Origin: Nocardia vinacea
Lineage (GTDB): Bacteria > Actinomycetota > Actinomycetes > Mycobacteriales > Mycobacteriaceae
Assembly: GCF_035920345.1 (NCBI RefSeq)
Contig: NZ_CP109149.1
Location: forward strand, 8,618,001-8,682,000
Direction: 5' to 3'
DNA length: 64,000 nucleotides
This document shows, piece by piece, positions 26,371 to 34,157 of the stretch. Positions within the stretch are counted from its first letter, which is position 1. The number at the start of each line of letters is the position of its first letter. Below the pieces are notes generated by a model. The model was not told the DNA's origin. It did not search any database and saw only the letters and a program-made list of their open reading frames with translations. Made by a program: the position numbers and the translations under genes.

Positions 26371-27411
26371 ATGTCAACGGATCTCGCCGCATTCGTTCGT
26401 GGCCTGCCCAAAGCCGAATTGCATCTGCATCTGGAGGGGACGCTGGAGCCGGAGTTGAAGTTCCGGCTGGCGCAACGCAATGGGATCGAACTGCCCGAGC
26501 GGACCGTCGAGGAGGTGAAGCAGACCTATAAGTTCCACGATCTGACCTCGTTCCTGCAGGTGTACTACCCGGCCATGCGGGTGCTGCGGCAGTCGCAGGA
26601 CTTCGAAGATCTGGCCTTCGCCTATCTGACACGCGCGCACGCCGATGGCATCCGACATGTGGAGATGTTCTTCGACCCGCAGGCGCATACCGGGCGCGGT
26701 GTCGAGTTCGGCGCCGTGATCAGCGGGTATCGCTCGGCGATCGTGCGGGCCCGCCGGGAGTTCGGCATCTCCGCCGAGTTGATCCTGTGTTTCCTGCGCG
26801 ACTATTCGGCCGAGTACGCGATGGCGACGCTGCTCGAGGCGCTGCCGTACAAGGATTGGATCATCGGGGTCGGACTGGATTCGGACGAAAGAGGCAATCC
26901 GCCAAGTAAATTCGCGGCTGTCTTCGAGCGGGCCCGCCGCGAAGGCTTCCTGCTCACCATGCACTGCGATATCGATCAGGAAGGCTCCGTCGAACACATC
27001 AGGCAGGCGCTGGAGGATATCGGCGTCGACCGCATCGACCACGGCACCAATATCGTCGAGGACGAGCGCCTGGTCGAACTCGCCGAAACCAAGGGCATCG
27101 GATTCACCTGCTGTCCGGTCTCGAATTCCTTTGTGACCGAACAGATGAAGTCGACCGAGATCCGCACACTGCTCGATCGCGGCCTTGCGGTCACTGTCAA
27201 CAGTGACGATCCGGCCTACTTCGGCGCCTATGCGGCCGACAACTATCTGGCCCTCGCCGCCAACGCGAACCTCGATCTCGACCGGCTCGTCGAACTCGCC
27301 AAGAACTCGTTCCGCGCCTCCTGGCTGACGCCGGGACGTCTGGACGGATTCCTGCGCGAGATCGATGACTACGTCGCAGCGCATCGGCCGAGCGGATCCG
27401 AAATCGCCTGA
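26371..27411 (+). CDS. Adenosine/adenine deaminase-family amidohydrolase with altered HAGE motif
   Basis: The 346-residue TIM-barrel protein starts AELHLHLEGT (zinc His18 and His20) and carries FFDPQAHTGRG, GLDSDERGNPPSKF, IDHGTN (His224) and NSDDPAYFGAY (Asp279, Asp280). These are closer to the adenine deaminase branch than to classical adenosine deaminase. The zinc His198 is followed by CDI, where the family has His-Ala-Gly-Glu, so the catalytic Glu is replaced. It may act on another 6-aminopurine or use a nearby acid (Asp200, Asp202). Cytoplasmic, purine salvage by inference. Confidence 0.88.
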   Translation: MSTDLAAFVRGLPKAELHLHLEGTLEPELKFRLAQRNGIELPERTVEEVKQTYKFHDLTSFLQVYYPAMRVLRQSQDFEDLAFAYLTRAHADGIRHVEMFFDPQAHTGRGVEFGAVISGYRSAIVRARREFGISAELILCFLRDYSAEYAMATLLEALPYKDWIIGVGLDSDERGNPPSKFAAVFERARREGFLLTMHCDIDQEGSVEHIRQALEDIGVDRIDHGTNIVEDERLVELAETKGIGFTCCPVSNSFVTEQMKSTEIRTLLDRGLAVTVNSDDPAYFGAYAADNYLALAANANLDLDRLVELAKNSFRASWLTPGRLDGFLREIDDYVAAHRPSGSEIA

Positions 27412-27679
27412 CCGATCGACCAGTTGGGGGCGACACGCCCGAATGTGTCGACACCCCTTGAATGAACCGACTGGTTGGCTGTTTGCTCGTGGCGAGCAGT
27501 CGCGCAGCAGCGAATCCGAGCCGGTGAACCGTATGTTCATTGCGCGGCGGGTGGGGTTCATGAGTGCTGAATCGTCGTAAAATCGAAACTTCGGATGCGT
27601 GTGTCGCGCGCGGCACGCCGCAGGACGACCCACTGGCGGCAAATTGACAGTTTCGCTGGCAACGGTGAATCGACTATGA

Positions 27680-29335
27680 ATGTCTGGTGCCGTTCCCACG
27701 CGTGATCACTTGTCTGCCGTCGAATCTCTCCCGCTGGGAGTCGAATTGACCATCGAGCATCATCCCATCGAGGACGAGGTCGGACAGCTCGCGAGAAGGG
27801 TCGAGCGGGCCCGGGGCCGACTGGCCTACCAGTTCGACCCCGCGCTGACCGAGGCGCTCTCCGAGGACGAACTGATCGCCGAGCGTGAGCTCGCGGAGAA
27901 GATTCGCGGCGAGGATCGCGCACAGCGATGGAAACAGGTCCAGGCCGCGGCCGCCGCGGCCGACCGCGGTAGGCAGACTACGGAAGCGATCGAGAAGGCC
28001 GACATCAGAGATCTATTGGTAGCCCGCAAGGCAATTGCGGCGCAGCGGCGGGAGTCCAGCCCGCATGCCAAATTGGCGTCGCTGTACCGGCACCGGGGAT
28101 GGTCACTGCGCGCGCTGGCGGGCGTGGTGGCGGCGGGCATGCTGTGGTCCGCGGTCAATGTGCAGCACAACATCGCGCCGGGCGGGCCGGGCGATCCGCT
28201 GTACTGGTTCAGCTACCTCATCGAGGCGATGATCAGCGTCTGCTTGATCATCATCATGGTCGGCACCAACAAGGTCGCCGAATGGGGCGTGATCGACAAC
28301 CGCCGACAGGTCGCCGCGGCCGAAATCGCCCTGCTGTCACTGACTGTCACGCTCAACACCTACCCGTACCTGCGCGACGGGGAATGGTACGAGACCGGTG
28401 TGCACGCGGTCGCGCCGGTGATGATCGGTGTCGCCCTGCTCATTCACGACGCGGCCAGCGCACGCTACGGTCTGGCCATCTACCGGGCCACCGAGCAGGT
28501 CCGCGAGCTGCCCGATCCGGCCGAACAACTCAAGCGGACGATGCCATCGATCGCGTCCTATCGCGCGAACACCCAGGCGGCCCTGGTGGCACAGGGGGCG
28601 GAGAGGGAGTCCGCGGAACACGAGGCACTGGCGGCCGCCGAAGGTGCGCAACAGGACGCCGAGCTGGAAGTCGACGAGATCATGGAGGCCGAAGCGGTCG
28701 AGGTCGAGGAGTCGCCGGACGGGGAAAGTGCTGCCGCGCAAGAGGGTTCGGAAGCACCCGAGAAGCGTCGGGCGCCGACCAACGGCCAGGCGGACCATGC
28801 GGAGCCCCAGGCAGCCGAGCAGCGGCCCGCTCCCGCGAACGCCGAGAACCGCCCAGCGGTCATCAAGGAGCCGACCGCGCCGGTGGTCGCGAAGCCGGTG
28901 GTCGCGAAGAACAACCCCTTCGCACCGGCCACACCCGAGCCGGTCGCTACAGCCGAGACCAAGCCCGTCGCGAAGGTCGAGACCCCGCCGCCCCCGGCCA
29001 AGGCGCCCGCACGGAAGGCCGCCCCGGTCGGCCAGGAGAAGCCCGCCGCGGAGAACAAGCCGTCGGTCGTGTCTGCGCTGCGCAGGGGCAACGGTTCGGC
29101 TGCGGCTACGGCGCGCAAGCCCAGTTCGCTCGAGGGCAGGAAGGACAGCAGGACAACCGAGAACGCGCGCGGCAAGGGCAGCGCACCCGCCGCCGAGCCG
29201 GATTCGCACCTGCAGGTGGTTCGCACGCCCGATATCCACGACACCGGGCAGTTCCGCATCGCCGAGATGCTCGAACAAGAACTTGCCGAACTACAGGCGG
29301 AGCGCAGGCGGGCCAGGGCCAGCAGGCAACGATGA
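27680..29335 (+). CDS. DUF2637-like four-helix membrane protein with long charged tail
   Basis: The 551-residue protein has three parts: residues 30-125 are charged and helical (likely coiled coil); residues about 143-260 hold four hydrophobic helices with the pattern of DUF2637 (related to SpdB spread proteins of actinobacterial plasmids); and residues 280-551 are low-complexity, rich in Glu, Ala, Pro and Lys, ending in a basic helix. Many DUF2637 genes lie on mobile elements, but no transfer genes are visible here. The start at 27680 is uncertain (ATG at 27676 is out of frame). Function unknown. Confidence 0.72.
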   Translation: MSGAVPTRDHLSAVESLPLGVELTIEHHPIEDEVGQLARRVERARGRLAYQFDPALTEALSEDELIAERELAEKIRGEDRAQRWKQVQAAAAAADRGRQTTEAIEKADIRDLLVARKAIAAQRRESSPHAKLASLYRHRGWSLRALAGVVAAGMLWSAVNVQHNIAPGGPGDPLYWFSYLIEAMISVCLIIIMVGTNKVAEWGVIDNRRQVAAAEIALLSLTVTLNTYPYLRDGEWYETGVHAVAPVMIGVALLIHDAASARYGLAIYRATEQVRELPDPAEQLKRTMPSIASYRANTQAALVAQGAERESAEHEALAAAEGAQQDAELEVDEIMEAEAVEVEESPDGESAAAQEGSEAPEKRRAPTNGQADHAEPQAAEQRPAPANAENRPAVIKEPTAPVVAKPVVAKNNPFAPATPEPVATAETKPVAKVETPPPPAKAPARKAAPVGQEKPAAENKPSVVSALRRGNGSAAATARKPSSLEGRKDSRTTENARGKGSAPAAEPDSHLQVVRTPDIHDTGQFRIAEMLEQELAELQAERRRARASRQR

Positions 29336-29349
29336 TCCCGCGGCTTGCT

Positions 29350-29369
29350 TGCCCCGGCACTTCGGGGCA
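29350..29369 (+). terminator. Hairpin after the DUF2637-like gene
   Basis: TGCCCCG and CGGGGCA pair perfectly around a six-base loop, 15 bases after the stop codon. The T-poor tail is usual for this group. The next gene begins about 160 bases later. Confidence 0.6.
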
Positions 29370-29532
29370 TGATGCAGGCGCGGGTCATTAGGTACGTTAA
29401 AAACTGGCTATCGCCGTAGTGCAGCAGGTGCGGGACGAAGGGATGGATCGGTCGTCGTGATGAGGTCTTATCACTCAACAGGATCCTGTCCTTCGAATCC
29501 TGCGACGGTGTTGCCTCGGTCGTAGCGGATCG

Positions 29533-30834
29533 GTGCGAGACACCCGGAAGCTGGAGTTTCCGCGTACGGGACCAGCGATATACCTGCTCGCCGGGAGCGC
29601 CCTGCTGTCGGTGATCCTGCTCTTCACCACCATCGATCCCTTCCTGGACAAGGGCGGGTTCCTGGTCGGTGGCCTCGACGTGCACATCTATCGGGATGGT
29701 GCGTGGCGCATCGTGCACGATCTGCCGCTGTATACCGAGCCGACCATGCGCGGCCTGCTGTACACCTACACGCCGTTCTCCACCATCGCGTTCGTGCCGA
29801 TCTACATGGTGCCGTGGGGGTACGTGACGAACACCTGGCTGGTGGTCAACCTCTCCGTGCTCATCGCCTGTGTGCTGCTCAGCTGGCGGCTGTTGGGATA
29901 TCGGATCACGACTCGGCTGGTGGTGGTCAGCGTGCTGATCGCGGCCACCTGCGTATTCATCGAGCCGGTCCGCCAGACGCTCTACTTCGGGCAGATCAAC
30001 CTGGTGCTGATGCTGCTGGTGCTGTTGGACGCGCTGCGCGGAGATCGAAGCAAACTGCGTGGCCTCGGCGTCGGACTCGCGGCGGGCATCAAACTCACCC
30101 CGATCTACTTCGTCGCCTATTTCGTGGCCCTGCGGCACTGGCGTGCGGCGGTTACCGCATTCGTCACCTTCGTCGCCTCGGTCGCCTTCGCCTGGGTCGT
30201 CCTGCCCGCCGATTCCCGGCAGTACTGGACCTCGACGTTCTTCCAATCCAACCGGATCGCGCCGGACAACCACCCGTCCAACCAGTCCATCCGCGGTGTC
30301 ATCGCGCATCTGCTCGGCGGGCCCGCGCCGGTGTGGTTGTGGTTGCTCATCGCAGGCTCGATCACGATCGCCAGCATGATGATCACGACGGCGCTGTATC
30401 AGCGAGGTGAGCGGCTGCTGTCGATCACTCTGGCCGGTCTCACCGCCTGCGCGGTGTCGCCGTTCTCCTGGGGACACCACTGGGTGTGGTTCGTGCCGCT
30501 GTTCGTCTTCCTCGTGCACAAGGGGCTGGACAACTGGCGCTGGTGGGTGGCGGCGGCGGTGCTGTTCACGGTGACCGCCTCGTGGACCTACCACTGGAGC
30601 AAGACCTGGGTGTCGATCGGAGTGTTCCTGCTGCCGCCGTGGTGGCCGATCACCAAGGTCTTGATCAATGGCTACGTCATCGAATTCCTGATCGTTCTGA
30701 TCGCGGCGTGGATACACCTGCGCAGGGACGGCCGGTCGGCCCTCAGCGAGCGTTCGGCCGAGCGCTCGATCCGATTCCCGCTCCCGCGCCGCCGCGATCC
30801 GGAGTCCCCTTCGTGCCCGACCCCTTTCCCCTGA
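29533..30834 (+). CDS. GT87-family polyprenol-phosphate-mannose-dependent mannosyltransferase
   Basis: The 433-residue protein has about ten membrane segments and the GT87/DUF2029 pattern: VGGLDVHIYRDGAW in the first loop (Asp is the likely catalytic base), LYTYTPFS, LYFGQINLVLMLLVLLDALR, GIKLTPIYF and SPFSWGHHWVW. Mycobacterial relatives include PimE and the alpha-1,2-mannosyltransferases of lipomannan. It uses polyprenyl-phospho-mannose on the outer face of the membrane. GTG at 29533 has only a weak ribosome binding site. The exact acceptor cannot be told. Confidence 0.87.
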   Translation: MRDTRKLEFPRTGPAIYLLAGSALLSVILLFTTIDPFLDKGGFLVGGLDVHIYRDGAWRIVHDLPLYTEPTMRGLLYTYTPFSTIAFVPIYMVPWGYVTNTWLVVNLSVLIACVLLSWRLLGYRITTRLVVVSVLIAATCVFIEPVRQTLYFGQINLVLMLLVLLDALRGDRSKLRGLGVGLAAGIKLTPIYFVAYFVALRHWRAAVTAFVTFVASVAFAWVVLPADSRQYWTSTFFQSNRIAPDNHPSNQSIRGVIAHLLGGPAPVWLWLLIAGSITIASMMITTALYQRGERLLSITLAGLTACAVSPFSWGHHWVWFVPLFVFLVHKGLDNWRWWVAAAVLFTVTASWTYHWSKTWVSIGVFLLPPWWPITKVLINGYVIEFLIVLIAAWIHLRRDGRSALSERSAERSIRFPLPRRRDPESPSCPTPFP

Positions 30835-30909
30835 CGGTTCTCGGAACCCGTTGGAGCAGGCCAGGTTTGCGCGCAAGGAAATCTGGCGTGCATGGGGAGG
30901 GGAGGACCT

Positions 30910-31296
30910 GTGCGCGTATTGCGTTGGGCGGCCGTCATTCTCGCGGCGTTGTTCTTGTCGGGTGTCGGTATTCCGAGTCACGCGGCGGCGCAGACCTACT
31001 ACGGCGGATATCGGATCGACTTCCTCGCCGACGGCTACGGCCTCGATCCGGACGCGACCGCGATACTCGACAGCACCGAGGTCTGGACCGTCGGCTATCC
31101 CACCTCGGGAACCAGCATGGATCAGGCCTATGGCGCACTGGGTGTGGCGGCGCTGGTGATGGAGATCGGGCCGCGCGATGCGGACTGCGCCGGATTTTTC
31201 CCGGAATACTCGTGTGTCGACCGGTTGCTGTGGCCACAGATCAGGCAGGCGTTCAGTGCAGCGGCATGGGCGGCCGCCGCGCCGTATCGGCAATAG
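30910..31296 (+). CDS. Secreted short protein resembling the C-terminal half of an M14 carboxypeptidase
   Basis: The 128-residue protein has a signal peptide (VRVLRWAAVILAALFLSG) ending near AAA. Its body contains SGTSMDQAYGALGVAALVME, close to the M14 zinc carboxypeptidase segment that carries the catalytic Glu, and two Cys (DADCAGFFPEYSCVD) that could form a disulphide. The M14 zinc site HxxE plus His is absent, so it cannot be a normal carboxypeptidase. GTG at 30910 is chosen since GGGAGGGGAGG sits right upstream. It could be a remnant, an inhibitor-like or binding protein. Confidence 0.6.
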   Translation: MRVLRWAAVILAALFLSGVGIPSHAAAQTYYGGYRIDFLADGYGLDPDATAILDSTEVWTVGYPTSGTSMDQAYGALGVAALVMEIGPRDADCAGFFPEYSCVDRLLWPQIRQAFSAAAWAAAAPYRQ

Positions 31297-31508
31297 CGCC
31301 AGACCCTTTGCGATCTCTTTACCTGCGGATTCCCTTCGGTTTCCGCCCGAAAACGATCTCTTGCCGGGCCCGTCAACCGGAGTTACGGTTGCTTCCTGCG
31401 TCGCGAAGCAATCGGTCACCGCCAGGTTGCTGGACCTCCCGTGCGATGGGGGGTATTACTTCGATGTCGCACGAATATTTCGCTCGACCGGGCCGGAGGT
31501 TTCCCGCA

Positions 31509-31808
31509 ATGACGAAGAAGAAGGCTCAGCCCAACCCGATGTTCGCGGTGACCATGGTCAATGCCATCCATCAGGATGTCGATGGCTACGGAGACAGATG
31601 GGTTGCCACCGTCGACCACGGAAACATGCGCGCCGACTGGATCGCCGCAGCCGTCGCCAAGGATGCGCGTACGGTCCGGATCTGGTGCGACGACTGCGGA
31701 AACAGCGTCCACCTGTGCCCGGAAATCCGGGACTACCTGCCCGCGGGCATCCGCAAGTCGCTGGCCGACGCCTGGGAGCACTACCACCCGACACACCACG
31801 CGTCGTAG
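31509..31808 (+). CDS. Small protein of unknown function with a CxxC motif
   Basis: The 99-residue protein starts MTKKKAQPNPMF and contains RIWCDDCGNSVHLCPEIRDY, with three Cys and a His that could bind zinc or form a redox site, and a helical end (GIRKSLADAWEHYHPTHHAS). There is no signal peptide. ATG at 31509 is preferred because GGAGG lies nine bases before it; a longer start at 31464 adds 15 residues. I do not recognise the family. Confidence 0.55.
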   Translation: MTKKKAQPNPMFAVTMVNAIHQDVDGYGDRWVATVDHGNMRADWIAAAVAKDARTVRIWCDDCGNSVHLCPEIRDYLPAGIRKSLADAWEHYHPTHHAS

Positions 31809-31876
31809 GCAACGAGTTCCCGACCGCGCTGTCGGTTGATCACGAGGCGCCCACCGGCACCATGGTCATGAGTGCC

Positions 31877-31897
31877 CCGACCCTAGTGAAGGGTCGG
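31877..31897. terminator. Bidirectional hairpin terminator
   Basis: CCGACCCT and AGGGTCGG pair perfectly over eight bases around a 5-base loop, between the convergent CxxC protein and the DUF6941-like gene. The minus-strand side is close to the stop at 31913. Confidence 0.65.
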
Positions 31898-31912
31898 AGC
31901 GCGGTTGTTATC

Positions 31913-32362
31913 TCAGGACAACTCGGTTGGCACGTAGTGCTCGAGCACCTCGAACCGCTTGGGGTGGTGCACATTTAGTTCGGCGATGTCGACCTGCATC
32001 GTGTAAGTGCCAGGGTCCAGGCGCGGGAACGTGGCGAACCAGGTCATCGACGCCAGATCTTCGGCACCGGCGATCATCGGATACGGCAAGGTGACCCCAT
32101 CACGCGAGAACGTCACCGTCATCGATCGCTGTAATCGGAGAATCACGTCAACCGGCAGCGGAAACGACTTCTCGTCTGGTTCAACCGCTTCGATGATGAT
32201 CGCGAAATACGTTCGCGAAAGCCCTTGAACGAGTCCGCTATGCCAAATTCGTACATCGCTGTCGACATGGATCACGGCCGGAGCAGCCAGGATGTGGGGC
32301 ATCATCGAAGGCTGCAGCGCTTCCGGTTCCGGGCCGTCATAGCGCTTCGGTATCGACGACAC
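31913..32362 (-). CDS. Uncharacterised beta-rich protein, possibly DUF6941-like
   Basis: The minus-strand frame gives a protein of up to 149 residues from GTG 32362; the strongly protein-like part starts at MMPHILAAPAVI (ATG 32305). Features are an N-terminal strand (VIHVDSDVRIWHSG), a predicted Val-rich core (PVDVILRLQRSMTVTF), and RLDPGTYTMQVDI near the C-terminus, a pattern reminiscent of DUF6941 proteins. The start is uncertain because the plus-strand DUF1152 gene begins at 32418. Function unknown. Confidence 0.5.
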   Translation of the reverse strand: MSSIPKRYDGPEPEALQPSMMPHILAAPAVIHVDSDVRIWHSGLVQGLSRTYFAIIIEAVEPDEKSFPLPVDVILRLQRSMTVTFSRDGVTLPYPMIAGAEDLASMTWFATFPRLDPGTYTMQVDIAELNVHHPKRFEVLEHYVPTELS

Positions 32363-32417
32363 TGGTCGGCATGATTGTGATTGCGTCAGCTTTGTCGAGG
32401 TCGGCGTCGGAGTCGGC

Positions 32418-33524
32418 ATGACGGCATTAGCCATCGCGGCGGGCGGAGGGGGTGACGCGGTAACTGCCGCCGTCCTAGCCGAGAAACTTCCGGACCTGGG
32501 CGTGTCGGCGATCATGAGCTATTCGTGGGACAGACTCCTGATCGATCCGGTCCCGGGACCGCGATCACGTGCCGACTTCCACGGGCTGATCGACCACGGA
32601 ACTGTGGCGGAAGTCCCGCAGACCGCAGGCCTGCGGGTGGGGCAGTCCACGCTTCCGCGCCTGGCACGGCACATCGCGCAGCCGCTACTCCTGATGGATA
32701 TTCAGGATGGCGTGGTGGGGTTTGCTGCCCAAATCGTCAGTGCTGCGGTCGCCTTCGGTGCGGATGAGGTGGTCGTGATTGATGTCGGGGGCGACATCCT
32801 CGCCGAGGGGCATGAGGGCGGGCTCCGCAGCCCACTCGCGGACTCGGTTGCTCTGGCCGCCGCCGTCCGATCGGATCTTCCCGCAACAGTTTTGGTCGCG
32901 GGCATCGGCTTGGATGGGGAACTCTCCTGCGCCGACCTGCAATTGAGGCTGGAGATCCTAGGCGCCGAGCAGGAAGCTGTTCTGGAACCCGCAGATGTCG
33001 GAGCATTCGAGGGCATCTGGTCTTGGCATCCCTCGGAGGCGAACGGCCTGGTGGCTGCGGCGGCCAATGGGTGGCGTGGCGATGTCGAGACGCAGCGGGG
33101 CTCCATCGTCCAACTCGCAGACGCTGCGACATACGTGTACCGGGTGGCGGCGGACGCCGTCGCGAGCGCGTCGTTGGCTGAACTGGTCGCATCGACGACC
33201 ACGCTTGGCCAGATCGAGGACCTGCTGCGGGAACGCCGTGGCTACAGCGATATCGATGTCGAACGAGACAAGCTGGCGAACCGTTTCGCATCGCACCCAC
33301 CAATGCCGGATGTGCTGAGTCTCATCGATCGATATGCGGCCGAGGCGGCGGGCCGCGGCATCGACGCGTTGACCATCCGGCGGGTCATCGAACTCGCGGG
33401 TGCCACTGACCTGGCAACGACGGCGGCATTGCGGGAATCGCTGGCGCTGCGTCGCCCAGACGAATTCCGACCACCGCTTTATCTGGTTCGTGCTGTCGGC
33501 ACGGTGGATTACAAACCCACATGA
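32418..33524 (+). CDS. DUF1152 family protein
   Basis: The 368-residue protein starts ALAIAAGGGGDAVTAAVLA, a glycine-rich loop typical of DUF1152, and has the conserved VIDVGGDILAEGHEGGLRSP at about 115-134, where Asp and Gly residues line a probable active site. The family is biochemically undefined. The ATG at 32418 overlaps the possible start of the minus-strand neighbour, so the two share a bidirectional promoter region. The C-terminal third is helical. Confidence 0.82.
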   Translation: MTALAIAAGGGGDAVTAAVLAEKLPDLGVSAIMSYSWDRLLIDPVPGPRSRADFHGLIDHGTVAEVPQTAGLRVGQSTLPRLARHIAQPLLLMDIQDGVVGFAAQIVSAAVAFGADEVVVIDVGGDILAEGHEGGLRSPLADSVALAAAVRSDLPATVLVAGIGLDGELSCADLQLRLEILGAEQEAVLEPADVGAFEGIWSWHPSEANGLVAAAANGWRGDVETQRGSIVQLADAATYVYRVAADAVASASLAELVASTTTLGQIEDLLRERRGYSDIDVERDKLANRFASHPPMPDVLSLIDRYAAEAAGRGIDALTIRRVIELAGATDLATTAALRESLALRRPDEFRPPLYLVRAVGTVDYKPT

Positions 33525-33731
33525 TCGACGTGAATCAGCCGTACAGAACCGTCATGGTCTCGATGGATCGACTCCTTCCAGAGGCGAGTGCTCGCGGTCG
33601 TTAGCGCCAAGCGGAGTCAACCGGCGAGGCGCCGGGCGGGTCTCGTTACTCGTACCGAATCGGGGGTACGGCCTTAGCGAGTCGTCCGGTTCATGGGCGA
33701 TTTGTGACATGTCGACGACGAGGAGGGCGAG

Positions 33732-34151
33732 ATGACAACCGCACGAGACATTATGACCGCCGGGGTGACCTGTGTGCGATCCAGTGATTCCGTGGTCGCG
33801 GCCGCGCAGCGGATGGCCGAGCTGGATATCGGGGCACTGCCGATATGTGGTGAGGACAACCGGTTGAAGGGGATGCTTACCGATCGTGACATCGTGGTGA
33901 AGGTGATTGCCCAACGCAAGGATCCGCTGGGTGTCAAGGCGGGCGAGCTCGGTTCGGGGGTGCCGGTCACCGTCGATGTGACCGATGACGTGCGCAAGGT
34001 TATGTCCGTGATGTCGCAGCATCAGGTGCGCCGCGTGCCGGTGCTGGATGGTGATCAGTTGGTCGGCATCATCGCGCAGGCCGATGTGGCGACCGAGCTC
34101 GGCAATGCCGAATCGGGCAGCACGATCGAAGCGATATCGACCGAGTACTGA
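33732..34151 (+). CDS. Tandem CBS-domain protein, Hrp1-like
   Basis: The 139-residue protein is two CBS domains in tandem (about 7-60 and 75-130): ARDIMTAGVTCVRSSDSVVA starts the first and MSQHQVRRVPVLDGDQLVGI lies in the second. It resembles mycobacterial hypoxic response protein 1, a small stand-alone CBS protein of the dormancy regulon. CBS pairs bind adenine nucleotides and often act as sensors. GAGGAGGG precedes the ATG. No DosR-like box was identified. Confidence 0.92.
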   Translation: MTTARDIMTAGVTCVRSSDSVVAAAQRMAELDIGALPICGEDNRLKGMLTDRDIVVKVIAQRKDPLGVKAGELGSGVPVTVDVTDDVRKVMSVMSQHQVRRVPVLDGDQLVGIIAQADVATELGNAESGSTIEAISTEY

Positions 34152-34157
34152 TCGTTC

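Noticed and set aside
27412..27679. Gap between the deaminase and DUF2637 genes
   Set aside because: About 270 bases with no supported gene, strong hairpin or regulatory repeat.
28558..31419. Very long minus-strand open frame opposite the DUF2637 and GT87 genes
   Set aside because: It mirrors genes with clear families on the plus strand and shows His/Arg/Asp-rich antisense composition, a usual effect of high GC.
31297..31508. Possible short leader gene or riboswitch before the CxxC protein
   Set aside because: No consistent pairing or start could be identified in the 210 bases.
33525..33731. Possible degenerate tRNA or att-like fragment (GGATCGACTCC-like T-arm) between DUF1152 and the CBS gene
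   Set aside because: The T-loop lacks the TTC start, and neither anticodon nor acceptor stems can be paired. Only a small CGTACC/GGTACG stem at 33651-33670 is seen.
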